10,149 nucleotides of DNA from Bacteroidota bacterium (GCA_023437485.1 JAEZGB010000045.1:1-10149); one strand, 5' to 3'; numbered from the stretch's first letter, positions 1 through 7,092 are shown. Program-made: numbers and translations. The notes: a model not told the origin generated them from the sequence alone.

Positions 1-88
1 GTATTTCGCAGTTATAGCTTCTATTCTTTTCTTAATTGCAGTTTTTGTACAAACCAGAAAACATCAAAAACAAATTACAAGGCATTAG
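1..88 (+). CDS. C-terminal end of a membrane protein (partial)
   Basis: Reading from base 2, this frame encodes 28 residues (YFAVIASILFLIAVFVQTRK, then HQKQITRH) and stops at TAG 86-88. It is one hydrophobic helix followed by a short tail rich in K, R, H and Q. This is the usual look of the last transmembrane segment of an inner-membrane protein with a positively charged cytoplasmic tail. The 5' part lies outside the window, so the family cannot be named. Another frame is also open here until about 189, but its translation has no such character and is Cys-rich, so I prefer this one. Confidence 0.5.
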   Translation, partial: YFAVIASILFLIAVFVQTRKHQKQITRH

Positions 89-218
89 CAGTAAAGCCCA
101 CACTCGCTAAATTCCATTGCTTCTGTGAGGATGCCAGCTGCTATTTTCTACGAATTCCGCAAAACCGCATTTACTTTTCCCTCAGAATGTAGCAAATGCA
201 AACGGTTTTGTTTTATTT

Positions 219-226
219 TAGTTTTG
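219..226 (+). promoter_or_regulatory. Possible -7 promoter box of the antiporter gene
   Basis: TAGTTTTG matches the Bacteroidota -7 consensus TAnnTTTG. It lies 77 bases upstream of the ATG at 303, inside an otherwise featureless gap (89-302). I do not see a good TTTG -33 element at the expected spacing of about 19-21 bases, so this is a single-motif prediction. Apart from this box I see no structure in the gap. Confidence 0.3.
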
Positions 227-302
227 CAGAAAAGTCTCAGCTAATCAATACGCAACCGTCCGGTTGCCGTGACGTTGGCTGTAAGCGTAGAAATTACCGA
301 GC

Positions 303-1280
303 ATGGAACTACATCCGGCAATAACTTTTTTAGGAGGTCTTGTTGTTATCCTTCTCGGGGCCGAACTTGTTTTGCGTGGGGCAACCCGGTTTGCGATCAT
401 GCTCGGTGTTAACCCTATCATAATTGGCCTTACAATAGTTTCAGTAGGCACAAGCATGCCTGAACTTGCAGTTGGCATCACTGCAGTTTCGGATGGCGTT
501 GGTCCGCTTGCTGTAGGTAATATTGCCGGAACAAACATTGTAAACATACTTTTTATCCTGGGTTTAAGCGCAGTAATCAAGCCGCTGCCTTTACAGTTAA
601 TGAGCATCAAGCTTGATGTCCCGGTAATGATTTTTTCAGCCTTGGCATTAGTAGTGATGGCAGCCGATGGAATCCTCACCCGATCTGAAGGCTTAATTCT
701 TGTTCTTGGATCTATAGCTTATCTTATCAAAATCATTCAAATTAGCAAGCGTGAAACTGCTAAAACAAAAAAGGAATTTGAAAAAAGCTTGAATACAAAG
801 GTGATTAAAAATGGAGTTTCGCAACGTGTAATCTACTTTGTAATACTGCTTGTTGGCATTGGATTATCCATTCTTGGTGCAAATTTATTAGTAGCAGGTG
901 CAGTCAATATTGCACTTTCACTTGGCATTTCCGATGCAATCGTTGGACTGACAATTGTTGCCATCGGCACTTCGGCGCCTGAGCTGGCAACTACCATTGT
1001 AAGCACTTTTAAAAATGAACGAGATATTGCGGTGGGAAACCTTATTGGCAGCAGCAGTACAAACATCCTTGTTATACTTGGCCTCACCTGCATTGCCGCA
1101 CCCAATGGCATTGCCATAGACAAGGAAGTGTTGTGGTTTGACCTACCGCTGGCAGCGGCTGTTGCGATTGCCTGTTATCCTGTTTTTCGGAGCGATCGCA
1201 TGGTATCGCGAAAGGAAGGAATCGTTTTCGTTACGGTTTATCTATTCTATCTAGGCACTCTTATTTTCCTGCGTACTTGA
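303..1280 (+). CDS. Calcium/sodium antiporter, CaCA superfamily (YrbG-like)
   Basis: This 325-residue protein is an inner-membrane cation/Ca2+ exchanger, probably using the Na+ gradient to expel Ca2+. Length and architecture fit bacterial YrbG-like members: two homologous halves of about five helices each, joined by a charged cytoplasmic loop (about residues 148-170, rich in K and E). Both alpha-repeats are intact. The first has GTSMPE at 49-54 and GNIAGTN at 72-78. The second has GTSAPE at 222-227 and GNLIGSSSTN at 245-254. The acidic residues E54 and E227 are the expected ion ligands of the family. The ATG at 303 puts the first helix right at the N-terminus, as is normal for the family, with no recognisable ribosome binding site. 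The gene stands alone: 214 bases upstream and over 110 bases downstream are non-coding. Ion specificity cannot be settled from sequence, since relatives differ in Na+, K+ or H+ use. Confidence 0.93.
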   Translation: MELHPAITFLGGLVVILLGAELVLRGATRFAIMLGVNPIIIGLTIVSVGTSMPELAVGITAVSDGVGPLAVGNIAGTNIVNILFILGLSAVIKPLPLQLMSIKLDVPVMIFSALALVVMAADGILTRSEGLILVLGSIAYLIKIIQISKRETAKTKKEFEKSLNTKVIKNGVSQRVIYFVILLVGIGLSILGANLLVAGAVNIALSLGISDAIVGLTIVAIGTSAPELATTIVSTFKNERDIAVGNLIGSSSTNILVILGLTCIAAPNGIAIDKEVLWFDLPLAAAVAIACYPVFRSDRMVSRKEGIVFVTVYLFYLGTLIFLRT

Positions 1281-1397
1281 CAAGGACAATGGGCGATTTG
1301 CCTTGCTCAACCACTCACAAACTCGAAAAATTTCGTTTCTTACAAACTCAATTACTATTATTACGCTGAGAGTTTGCGGGTACGTAAACAAATAGCC

Positions 1398-1910
1398 ATG
1401 GAAAACGAAATATTATTTAAAGAAAGACAAAAATTTCAACAACGATGGATATGGTTTATCCTATTGGGAATTAACGCACTTTTTCTGTTTGGGGTTTTCA
1501 GGCAAATAATCGGCGGACAGCAATTTGGCAATAACCCTATGGGCGATGTGGGACTTTTAATTGGAACGGGGCTTTCTATTGCTTTGACACTTTTATTTGC
1601 AAACTTTCATCTTGACACAACAATAAAAAGGGACGGAATTTATGTTCGGTTCTTCCCATTCCACATAAAATTCAGATATTACCCTTGGGACAGTTTGACA
1701 AAATCATTCGTCCGGCAATATTCGCCCTTGACGGAATACGGTGGCTGGGGCATCCGACTGGGACTCTTTGGAAAAGGAACAGCATATAATGTCTCGGGGG
1801 ACAAAGGTTTACAACTTGAATTTTCTAACAAAAAAAAGCTGCTTATCGGAACAAACAAACCAGAAGAACTTACAGAAATCCTCAACGAAATTGGCCAGCT
1901 AAAACAATGA
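1398..1910 (+). CDS. Two-helix membrane protein with PH-like C-terminal domain, function unknown
   Basis: I chose the ATG at 1398 (170 residues). An in-frame TTG at 1374 would add eight residues (MRVRKQIA) but lies over an inverted repeat and has no support. Two membrane helices (about 17-38 and 51-70) are joined by a short loop. A soluble domain of about 95 residues follows, rich in alternating beta-strand patterns, with a conserved-looking core YGGWGIRLGLFGKGTAYNVS and a terminal helix PEELTEILNEIGQ. The layout resembles widespread Bacteroidota membrane proteins whose C-terminal part looks like a bacterial PH domain; this is a family resemblance from memory, not a search result. No catalytic motif is visible. 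The gene is AT-rich (33 percent GC in block 1621-1680) compared with genes after 2461. It is flanked by non-coding gaps, so no operon partner is suggested. Confidence 0.8.
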   Translation: MENEILFKERQKFQQRWIWFILLGINALFLFGVFRQIIGGQQFGNNPMGDVGLLIGTGLSIALTLLFANFHLDTTIKRDGIYVRFFPFHIKFRYYPWDSLTKSFVRQYSPLTEYGGWGIRLGLFGKGTAYNVSGDKGLQLEFSNKKKLLIGTNKPEELTEILNEIGQLKQ

Positions 1911-2065
1911 AAAACAAAGGCTACAACCGGCTAACATTGGTAAAATCTTCATTGCTTGGGTTGTCCTTGTTGAACCTATCCACCTTATTTTAGTGCCACA
2001 GTTCCAAAATTCCTCAACCAGTACAATAAAAATTTTAAATCGCAATAATTCTTAATTCGCTCATT

Positions 2066-2461
2066 ATGAAAAAAATCATCACGGGACTCGCAATGATTGC
2101 GATACTTTCAGGCTGCAATAAAACTGAAACGGGAAATAATTTGGCGAATGCATTTCCCGAATTTACGCCCTCAAAGAATGATTATCTAAAAAATCTGACA
2201 TTCGCCGATTCAATTGAGGGTAGTTTCGAATACAACCATTCGTCAAATTTAATTTTCAGCTCCGAAAAAAATTTCGCGGTAATCTATTTATACCTGAAGC
2301 CAAACCTGAAATTAAATGGCGATGAATTCAAAAAATTAAAAAATCAATTAAAGTCGGCAGAATCCAACATCTCCAATTTGAAGGTTTATGACGAATTAAA
2401 GTACATTTTAGTCCAGAACGGAAAGGAAATCCGAAATTTCACAATACCAATCACCAAATAA
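2066..2461 (+). CDS. Small lipoprotein, function unknown
   Basis: This 131-residue protein starts with a typical type II signal peptide: MKK, a hydrophobic stretch, and a lipobox L14-S15-G16-C17. It should be acylated at C17 and anchored in the periplasm or outer membrane. The mature part (about 115 residues) is Asn-, Lys- and Ser-rich and shows no domain I recognise. Its C-terminal half alternates short beta-like stretches (KYILVQNG, IRNFTIPI) with a charged helix (about 85-105). The gene is strikingly AT-rich: block 2281-2340 has 16 G+C of 60. A gap of 155 bases separates it from the gene before. It ends 46 bases before a much more GC-rich gene, so it probably belongs to the upstream compositional block. 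I cannot assign a function. Confidence 0.75.
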   Translation: MKKIITGLAMIAILSGCNKTETGNNLANAFPEFTPSKNDYLKNLTFADSIEGSFEYNHSSNLIFSSEKNFAVIYLYLKPNLKLNGDEFKKLKNQLKSAESNISNLKVYDELKYILVQNGKEIRNFTIPITK

Positions 2462-2507
2462 AGTCCCGGCACACAGTGTAAATCACACGAAGAACCAGCC
2501 CATATCC

Positions 2508-2957
2508 ATGACCAGACCCCTCAATTACACATGCGCCATTGTCCTCTTTAGTTGGCTGATTCAATCCTGCGCAACGATGGGCTCCAAAACTGATCAAACC
2601 ATTCGCGAGATCACGGCGATGGAAGACAACTGGATGAGGTCCCTTTCGGCCCGGGATTCGGCTGCGATATCCGCGATCCTGTTGCCTGACTTTACCCTGA
2701 GCGGTGGCAGCATGGCGAGGGAAACGCGCCAACAATATCTACAGACCTCGGCTATGCCAGAGCGTTATCTGGAGCCGATCACACTGGAAGACCGGGCTTT
2801 TCAAATATTTCCCCGCACCGTTATTTCAAGCGGGATCGCCACATATAAAGGCAAATACAAAAACCATATCTTTGACTTAAAAGTCCGATATACAAATATT
2901 TATGTGAAACAGAGGCAATGGAAGGTAGCCTCCGCACACCTCAGCACCCTCGACTAA
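2508..2957 (+). CDS. SnoaL-like / DUF4440 (NTF2-fold) lipoprotein
   Basis: This 149-residue protein begins with a lipoprotein signal: a hydrophobic segment ending I18-Q19-S20-C21, a lipobox variant often seen in Bacteroidota. The mature part matches the NTF2-like cone fold of the SnoaL/DUF4440 group. The first helix is followed by W42, then the motif A-R-D50 and L-P-D61-F62. A central segment contains the R and Y residues expected of the pocket. The C-terminal beta-strands end QWKVASAHLS (W138, H144), which mirrors the family ending W-x-(V/I)-x-x-x-H-x-S. These proteins bind small ligands or act as small enzymes, and no substrate can be inferred. The gene is GC-rich (36 of 60 in block 2701-2760), unlike its upstream neighbour. 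Its stop codon lies in the left arm of a hairpin, and the methyltransferase gene follows within about 30 bases. Confidence 0.8.
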   Translation: MTRPLNYTCAIVLFSWLIQSCATMGSKTDQTIREITAMEDNWMRSLSARDSAAISAILLPDFTLSGGSMARETRQQYLQTSAMPERYLEPITLEDRAFQIFPRTVISSGIATYKGKYKNHIFDLKVRYTNIYVKQRQWKVASAHLSTLD

Positions 2958-2975
2958 TTGCGTGACTGCGCAATT
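2956..2975 (+). terminator. Perfect 7-bp hairpin between lipoprotein and methyltransferase genes
   Basis: AATTGCG (2956-2962) and CGCAATT (2969-2975) are perfectly complementary around a six-base loop, TGACTG. The left arm includes the last two bases of the TAA stop of the upstream gene. Only a short T stretch follows (TT, then GG), so it is not a strong intrinsic terminator. It may attenuate transcription, stabilise the upstream mRNA or be neutral. It also argues against using the TTG at 2975 as the methyltransferase start. Confidence 0.4.
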
Positions 2976-2989
2976 TGGTACATGTTTCA

Positions 2990-3631
2990 ATGTCCAAAAA
3001 ATTTGTGCCGATGGATTACAACAGGCTGGCCATAAAACTCTTCGATCATCATGCGCGGGAGTACCAGGAAAAATATTTTGACGTAACCCTTTACCGGGAA
3101 AGCCTCGACTTTTTGACCCGAAAAATGGGGGATCGTGACCGGGTTTTTGAAGCGGGCGCCGGGCCGGGCAATCTTGCCAGTTACCTATTGCGCGCCAAAC
3201 CCTCATTGCGCTACCTGGCCACCGACCTCTCGCCGCAAATGCTGGACCTGGCCCGTGACAACAATCCAGGCCTTGAAACCGCCAACCTTGACTGCAGACT
3301 GATCACCACTTTGAACCAATCCTTCGAATGTGTGATTTCAGGCTTCTGCATCCCGTATCTCAACCTGCACGAAACCCGCCGATTCATCCGCGACGCGCAC
3401 TCGGTCCTAACTCGCAACGGACTTTTATTTCTGAGTTGGACCGGCGAGGACCACGACCGGGCCGAGCTGCAGTATTCAAGTTCGGGAATGCGGCTTTTTA
3501 TCCACTATCACTCCTGCGAAACCATCGCCTCCATACTCCATGGCCTTTTTGAGACCATTCATGAAAAAAGTTATCTCTCCTACAACAATATCGATACTGA
3601 TCAGATCATCATCGCCCGTAAAAAGTCTTGA
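2990..3631 (+). CDS. Class I SAM-dependent methyltransferase
   Basis: This protein of 213 residues has the Rossmann-type methyltransferase fold. Motif I is VFEAGAGPGNLA, with E54-A-G56-A-G58-P-G60 binding S-adenosylmethionine. The acidic end of strand beta-2 is D79 in YLATDLSPQMLDLAR. Further along, FECVISGFCIPYLN and NGLLFLSWTG fit the strand beta-4 and beta-5 regions. The N-terminal sequence AIKLFDHHAREYQEKYFDV resembles the cap segment of small-molecule methyltransferases in Bacteroidota. The substrate is unknown and no protein, RNA or DNA recognition domain is present. I chose the ATG at 2990; 3011 (MDYNRLA) is nearly as good, while the TTG at 2975 overlaps a hairpin. It lies about 30 bases after the DUF4440 lipoprotein gene and 70 before the DUF1275 gene, so an operon is possible but not shown. 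Confidence 0.88.
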   Translation: MSKKFVPMDYNRLAIKLFDHHAREYQEKYFDVTLYRESLDFLTRKMGDRDRVFEAGAGPGNLASYLLRAKPSLRYLATDLSPQMLDLARDNNPGLETANLDCRLITTLNQSFECVISGFCIPYLNLHETRRFIRDAHSVLTRNGLLFLSWTGEDHDRAELQYSSSGMRLFIHYHSCETIASILHGLFETIHEKSYLSYNNIDTDQIIIARKKS

Positions 3632-3701
3632 GCGGGACTGGCGGGTGAACAAAATTTGACTACATTCGAATCAGGTTTCACCCTGCCAATTCCCCCGTCA
3701 A

Positions 3702-4418
3702 ATGTTTATCCATCACGGCAAAAAACGCAACTCCAGGCACAATCTCCAAATCGCCTCGCTGCTGTCTTTTGTCGCGGGAATCGTCAACGTCGCCGGTTTT
3801 CTTGCCGTGGCCAGGCTCACCACCAATGTTACGGGACATTTCGCGTTTTTTGTGGACGAAGTTTTCCGGCTTGAACTTTGGCAGGGACTGGTCTATTTTG
3901 GCTATATTCTGGCTTTTTTACTAGGGTCTTTCAGTTCCAATTTTTTGGTCGATATGCTTTCCCGGCGCAGCGCCCGCTTCGTTTTCATCTTCCCAACACT
4001 CATTGAAAGCGTTTTGTTGGCGGCAATTGCGTTACTCGGCTCTGATTGGGGAACTGACATTATCGCCTGCGGACTGCTTTTTGCCATGGGGATGCAGAAT
4101 TCGCTGGTGACGCGAATTTCACACGCCATCGTCCGGACCACGCACCTCACCGGCCTGTTTACCGATCTTGGCATTGAACTATCGCAGCTCTTCTTTTACC
4201 GCGATCCCGAAAACCGCGCAAGATTGTTGTGGCCCATCAGGCTTAGGCTAACCATCATCAGCTTTTTCTTTATCGGCGGGATTGCGGGCGGAATCGCTTA
4301 TTCGATGTGGGCGATGAATGCACTCTTGCTGGCTTCGGGTACCTTGCTGATGGGAATCGCCTTTGACCTGTACCGTGTGCCGTTGCGGCGATGGATGCGC
4401 AAAAGGGCCCGGGTTTAA
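3702..4418 (+). CDS. DUF1275 (YoaK-type) membrane protein
   Basis: This 238-residue protein of the inner membrane has about six hydrophobic segments (18-39, 61-83, 93-113, 118-136, 183-203, 204-222) and a basic cytoplasmic tail (RRWMRKRARV). The family signature is clear. The first helix is followed by TTNVTGH (40-46). The central block has GMQN at 130-133 and RTTHLTG at 145-151, then FTDLGIEL. Length is normal for the family. The biochemical role of DUF1275 proteins is not established; transport has been proposed only from topology. The ATG at 3702 leaves a short basic N-terminus before the first helix and has no visible ribosome binding site. A gap of 70 bases follows the methyltransferase gene and 282 bases separate it from the next gene, so it is probably the last gene of its transcription unit. 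Confidence 0.9.
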   Translation: MFIHHGKKRNSRHNLQIASLLSFVAGIVNVAGFLAVARLTTNVTGHFAFFVDEVFRLELWQGLVYFGYILAFLLGSFSSNFLVDMLSRRSARFVFIFPTLIESVLLAAIALLGSDWGTDIIACGLLFAMGMQNSLVTRISHAIVRTTHLTGLFTDLGIELSQLFFYRDPENRARLLWPIRLRLTIISFFFIGGIAGGIAYSMWAMNALLLASGTLLMGIAFDLYRVPLRRWMRKRARV

Positions 4419-4424
4419 CGTTTT

Positions 4425-4457
4425 CGGAATAAAAACCGCAACATTCCGCGGCCGGAA
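4425..4457 (+). other. Mutually exclusive small hairpins after the DUF1275 gene
   Basis: CGGAAT (4425-4430) can pair with ATTCCG (4443-4448). The arm TTCCG (4444-4448) can instead pair with CGGAA (4453-4457) around the loop CGGC. The two structures share one arm, so only one can form at a time. No T-tract follows, which weakens a terminator reading, but the position just after the stop at 4418 suits 3'-end processing or termination. Downstream to about 4620 I see no gene, only AT-rich sequence. Confidence 0.3.
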
Positions 4458-4625
4458 ATCAGGATCTTTACCTGCAGAAATCCATACGATGAAATGCCGT
4501 ACTTCTTTCGAACCGAACCTATTTTTCGATATAAAAAACATATAAGCGGCTGACCGGAAACCAATTGATCAAAACGCTGTTCAAAACTATGCCCCGCAGT
4601 CAAAATCAGCCGTCTTCAATTTGCT

Positions 4626-4633
4626 TATTTTTG
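4626..4633 (+). promoter_or_regulatory. Predicted -7 promoter box of the DUF2130 gene
   Basis: TATTTTTG is a perfect match to the Bacteroidota TAnnTTTG -7 element. It implies a transcript start near 4640 and a leader of about 60 bases before the ATG at 4701. No convincing TTTG -33 element appears about 20 bases upstream. The 282-base gap in front of the gene makes its own promoter likely. Confidence 0.4.
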
Positions 4634-4700
4634 CATAGCTGCCAGCAAAAGGCATCGCCATTGTGCCAACCAACGGCCACGAACCAACCGTCAGACTATC

Positions 4701-5978
4701 ATGAACGAAATCATTTGCCCGAACTGCAAAAAGGCCTTCAAGATTGACCAGGCAGGATTTGCCGATATTGTAAAGCAGGTGCGCGACCACCAATTTGACG
4801 AGGAACTCCGCGCCCGCCTGGAGCTTGCCGAAAATGACAAGCAGAACGCAGTCAAACTTGCCGAGGCCAACCTGCGCAACGCCCTTCAAGCCGAGCTGGC
4901 CAACAAGGAACGCCAGATTATTGAACTCAAGGCCAAGAATGATTGCGACCTTGCCGAACAGCTCGCCAAAAAGGAGGCCGAGATCGCACAAATGAAAACC
5001 CGAATTGAAAAGGCGGAGGTTGAAAAAAAACTCTCGATCGCCGAGGCCGTTCAAAAAGTGGAAAAGGAAAGGGATCAACTCTCCTTCGAGGTCAGGACCA
5101 GGGAATCGGAAAAGCAACTTCTCGAGAAAACGCTTACCGAAAAATACCTCGCCGAGCTAAAATCCAAAGACGATATCATCCGCATAAAGGACGAGGAAAT
5201 CGCGTTCCGAAAGGACATGAAGCTCAAACTTTCAACCAAGATGATCGGCGAAACCCTGGAACAGCATTGCGAAACCGAGTTCAACAAACTTCGCGCGACA
5301 GCCTTCCAACAAGCCTATTTTGAAAAGGATAACGATGTCCGGACCGGAAGCAAGGGCGACTACATTTTTCGCGAAACCGATCCGGCCGGCAACGAGGTGG
5401 TTTCCATCATGTTCGAAATGAAAAATGAGGGCGACCTGACCGCGACCAAGAAGAGAAATGAAGACTTCCTTCGCGAACTTGACAAGGACCGCAATGACAA
5501 AAAATGCGAATATGCCGTATTGGTCTCGCTGTTGGAACCCGAAAACGAGCTCTACAACTGCGGAATCGTTGACATGTCCCACAAATATCCAAAAATGTAC
5601 GTGGTTCGTCCGCAGTTTTTCATTCCGATCATCACGCTGCTTCGCAATGCTGCCATGAATTCGATGCAGTACAAGGCCGAGCTGAGCCAGATCCGCAACC
5701 AGAACATCGACATCACCAATTTCGAGGAAAAAATCAACAAATTCCGCGACGGATTTTCAAAAAATTACCTGTCGGCATCAACGCATTTTCAACGCGCGAT
5801 TGAAGAAATTGACAAGTCAATTGCGAGGATGCAAAAGGTAAAGGAAGAACTCACAACCAGCCAAAATCAATTGAGGCTTGCAAATCAAAAAGCCGAAGAC
5901 CTCACCATCAAAAGGCTTGTGCACGGCAACCCGACCATGAAGTCCAAATTTGACGACCTCAACAATTTAAAACCCTGA
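4701..5978 (+). CDS. DUF2130 protein: coiled coil plus PD-(D/E)XK nuclease-like domain
   Basis: This is a 425-residue cytoplasmic protein with three parts. The N-terminus has a CxxC pair (C6-P-N-C9) in ICPNCKKAF, like half a zinc ribbon. Residues about 30-180 are a long charged coiled coil rich in E, K, A and L, ending at the family-typical IGETLEQHCETEF (182-194). The C-terminal domain carries the PD-(D/E)XK pattern, with D220 in GSKGDYIF and E239-M-K241 in IMFEMKNEGD, about 19 residues apart. An acidic residue upstream (E187 or E191) could complete the site. A second helical stretch (about 340-405) follows. Known DUF2130 proteins are coiled-coil proteins assigned to the restriction-endonuclease-like superfamily, and their role in the cell is not well defined. 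Nuclease activity is inferred from the intact D-E-K triad. The gene stands alone with its own likely promoter. A defence or DNA-repair role is possible but has no support from the neighbours. Confidence 0.9.
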   Translation: MNEIICPNCKKAFKIDQAGFADIVKQVRDHQFDEELRARLELAENDKQNAVKLAEANLRNALQAELANKERQIIELKAKNDCDLAEQLAKKEAEIAQMKTRIEKAEVEKKLSIAEAVQKVEKERDQLSFEVRTRESEKQLLEKTLTEKYLAELKSKDDIIRIKDEEIAFRKDMKLKLSTKMIGETLEQHCETEFNKLRATAFQQAYFEKDNDVRTGSKGDYIFRETDPAGNEVVSIMFEMKNEGDLTATKKRNEDFLRELDKDRNDKKCEYAVLVSLLEPENELYNCGIVDMSHKYPKMYVVRPQFFIPIITLLRNAAMNSMQYKAELSQIRNQNIDITNFEEKINKFRDGFSKNYLSASTHFQRAIEEIDKSIARMQKVKEELTTSQNQLRLANQKAEDLTIKRLVHGNPTMKSKFDDLNNLKP

Positions 5979-6074
5979 TTCAAGGCCAGTAGGGATTAGG
6001 CGATTAGCAAATTTTTCGTTAGTTTTAACACTCGGTTTCCTTATGCAACCCAATAACGATTAATGCCACTCCTG

Positions 6075-6914
6075 ATGAAGACAATCCTGGTCCCTACTGA
6101 CTTCTCCCCTACCGCCGACTTTGCAATCCGGTATGCCTATGAACTGGCCGGCCTTTATGAAGGCTCAATAATTTTGTACCACACTTTCATACCGTTCGAG
6201 AGCGGATTTTATTCGCCCGAGCAAAGGCGGAAGGACAATCTTGAAACCGAAAACAACCTTGTAAGAAGGCTCACGACAATCAGGGAAACGATTTCAACCG
6301 AAGGCAAAAACATCCCAATTGACATTCAGGTAGACCGGGGCCCATCAAGTGTGAGGCTCCTGGAATTTTGCAAAAAGAAAAACATTGACCTGATTGTCAT
6401 GGGGACCACAGGCGCAACCGGTCTAAAGGAGGTTGTCATCGGGAGTTTCACGGCCGATATTATGACCTCGGCGCCTTGCCCGGTGTTGGCAATTCCCAAT
6501 GGTTATCAATTCAGGATGCCCCAAACCATCACCTATGCTTCTGATTACCTCTCCAATGAAATCCCGGCAATTCGCTACCTCCTGGCCTTAAATGAATTTT
6601 TCAAAGCAAAAATCAATTTCCTGCACATCGATGACACCGATGTCGCACCCGCAGAATCCGAAAGACAATTTGAGGGATTCCGGCAAGCGGTCGAATCAAA
6701 CTTTCCCGGACTGTCCTTGTCGTTCAGGCACATTGCGGCCGAGGATATCGCCCTGGAGATCGTAAAGACTGCGATAAACGAAAATATTGACCTGCTCGCC
6801 ATGTCGCCCGTGAGGCGCGAAGGATTCTGGGACTGCCTGATGAAGAGGAGCGTTACCAAAACCATTGCACACCAAATACCAATCCCGCTGCTCGCGATAC
6901 CGGACTTAAGCTAA
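6075..6914 (+). CDS. Universal stress protein with two UspA domains
   Basis: This cytoplasmic protein has two tandem UspA-type alpha/beta domains, each of about 140 residues. I chose the ATG at 6075 (279 residues, MKTILVPTDFS), which puts strand beta-1 directly at the start; the ATG at 6063 would add only MPLL. The first domain has the complete ATP-binding signature G110-x2-G113-x9-G123-S124, followed by PCPVLAIP. The second domain (from about 150, starting TITYASDYLS) ends IPIPLLAIPD. At the equivalent place it reads MSPVRREGFWDCLMKRSVT, so it lacks the glycine signature and probably does not bind ATP. Such tandem proteins usually form a pseudo-dimer in a single chain and are induced by starvation or low oxygen; the ligand and trigger here are not visible. 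The gene is monocistronic in appearance: 96 bases upstream of the chosen start, with a hairpin on its stop codon. Confidence 0.92.
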   Translation: MKTILVPTDFSPTADFAIRYAYELAGLYEGSIILYHTFIPFESGFYSPEQRRKDNLETENNLVRRLTTIRETISTEGKNIPIDIQVDRGPSSVRLLEFCKKKNIDLIVMGTTGATGLKEVVIGSFTADIMTSAPCPVLAIPNGYQFRMPQTITYASDYLSNEIPAIRYLLALNEFFKAKINFLHIDDTDVAPAESERQFEGFRQAVESNFPGLSLSFRHIAAEDIALEIVKTAINENIDLLAMSPVRREGFWDCLMKRSVTKTIAHQIPIPLLAIPDLS

Positions 6915-6924
6915 ATACGTCCGG
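6900..6924 (+). terminator. Possible terminator hairpin at the end of the stress-protein gene
   Basis: CCGGAC (6900-6905) and GTCCGG (6919-6924) form a perfect GC-rich 6-bp stem around a 13-base loop that contains the TAA stop (6912-6914). A moderately T-rich stretch (AACTTTTGATTT) follows a few bases later. The long loop and weak T-tract keep confidence low. Confidence 0.35.
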
Positions 6925-6987
6925 CGAAATAACTTTTGATTTCCATGCATAAATAACGACTTCCGGCTCCTTTTTGGGTGACCGTCT

Positions 6988-6997
6988 GCAAATTTGC
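6988..6997. other. Ten-base palindrome in the 6915-7138 gap
   Basis: GCAAATTTGC is a perfect 10-base palindrome in the 224-base gap between the stress-protein gene and the secreted-protein gene. It could be a protein binding site, but one such palindrome is not unusual by chance. The rest of the gap is AT-rich, especially 7060-7105. Confidence 0.2.
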
Positions 6998-7092
6998 GGC
7001 CCAAATACTTCCAAAACATGAACCGGGTTTTCTCAAATACGGTAGAATAAAACACGTGTGTGTTAATTATTTAAGTTGTTAAAATATTGTTA

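Noticed and set aside
245..679. Open frame of 144 codons on the minus strand
   Set aside because: It lies antisense to the antiporter gene, whose family motifs are unmistakable, and its translation is rich in S, T, P and R with no domain.
1281..1305. CAAGG/CCTTG inverted repeat after the antiporter stop
   Set aside because: Only five pairs, a 15-base loop and no T-tract; too weak to call a terminator.
1911..1976. Possible integron attC-like site (GGCTAAC ... GTTGAAC) after the two-helix protein gene
   Set aside because: GTTGAAC fits the attC core GTTRRRY, but the upstream element does not fit RYYYAAC. I could not find the inner complementary arms, and no integrase is in the window.
2508..4418. 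A functional system made of the DUF4440 lipoprotein, methyltransferase and DUF1275 protein
   Set aside because: They are closely spaced and on the same strand, but no shared substrate or known pathway links them, so only possible co-transcription is noted.
4363..4747. Short + strand open frames between the DUF1275 and DUF2130 genes
   Set aside because: Both partly overlap flanking genes in another frame, are 60 codons long, and have odd Cys- or Gln-rich translations. The region is better explained as an intergenic gap with a promoter box.
4587..5117. Open frame of 176 codons on the minus strand
   Set aside because: It is a mirror of the coiled-coil coding sequence; its Leu- and Phe-rich translation comes from reading the Glu- and Lys-rich codons backwards.
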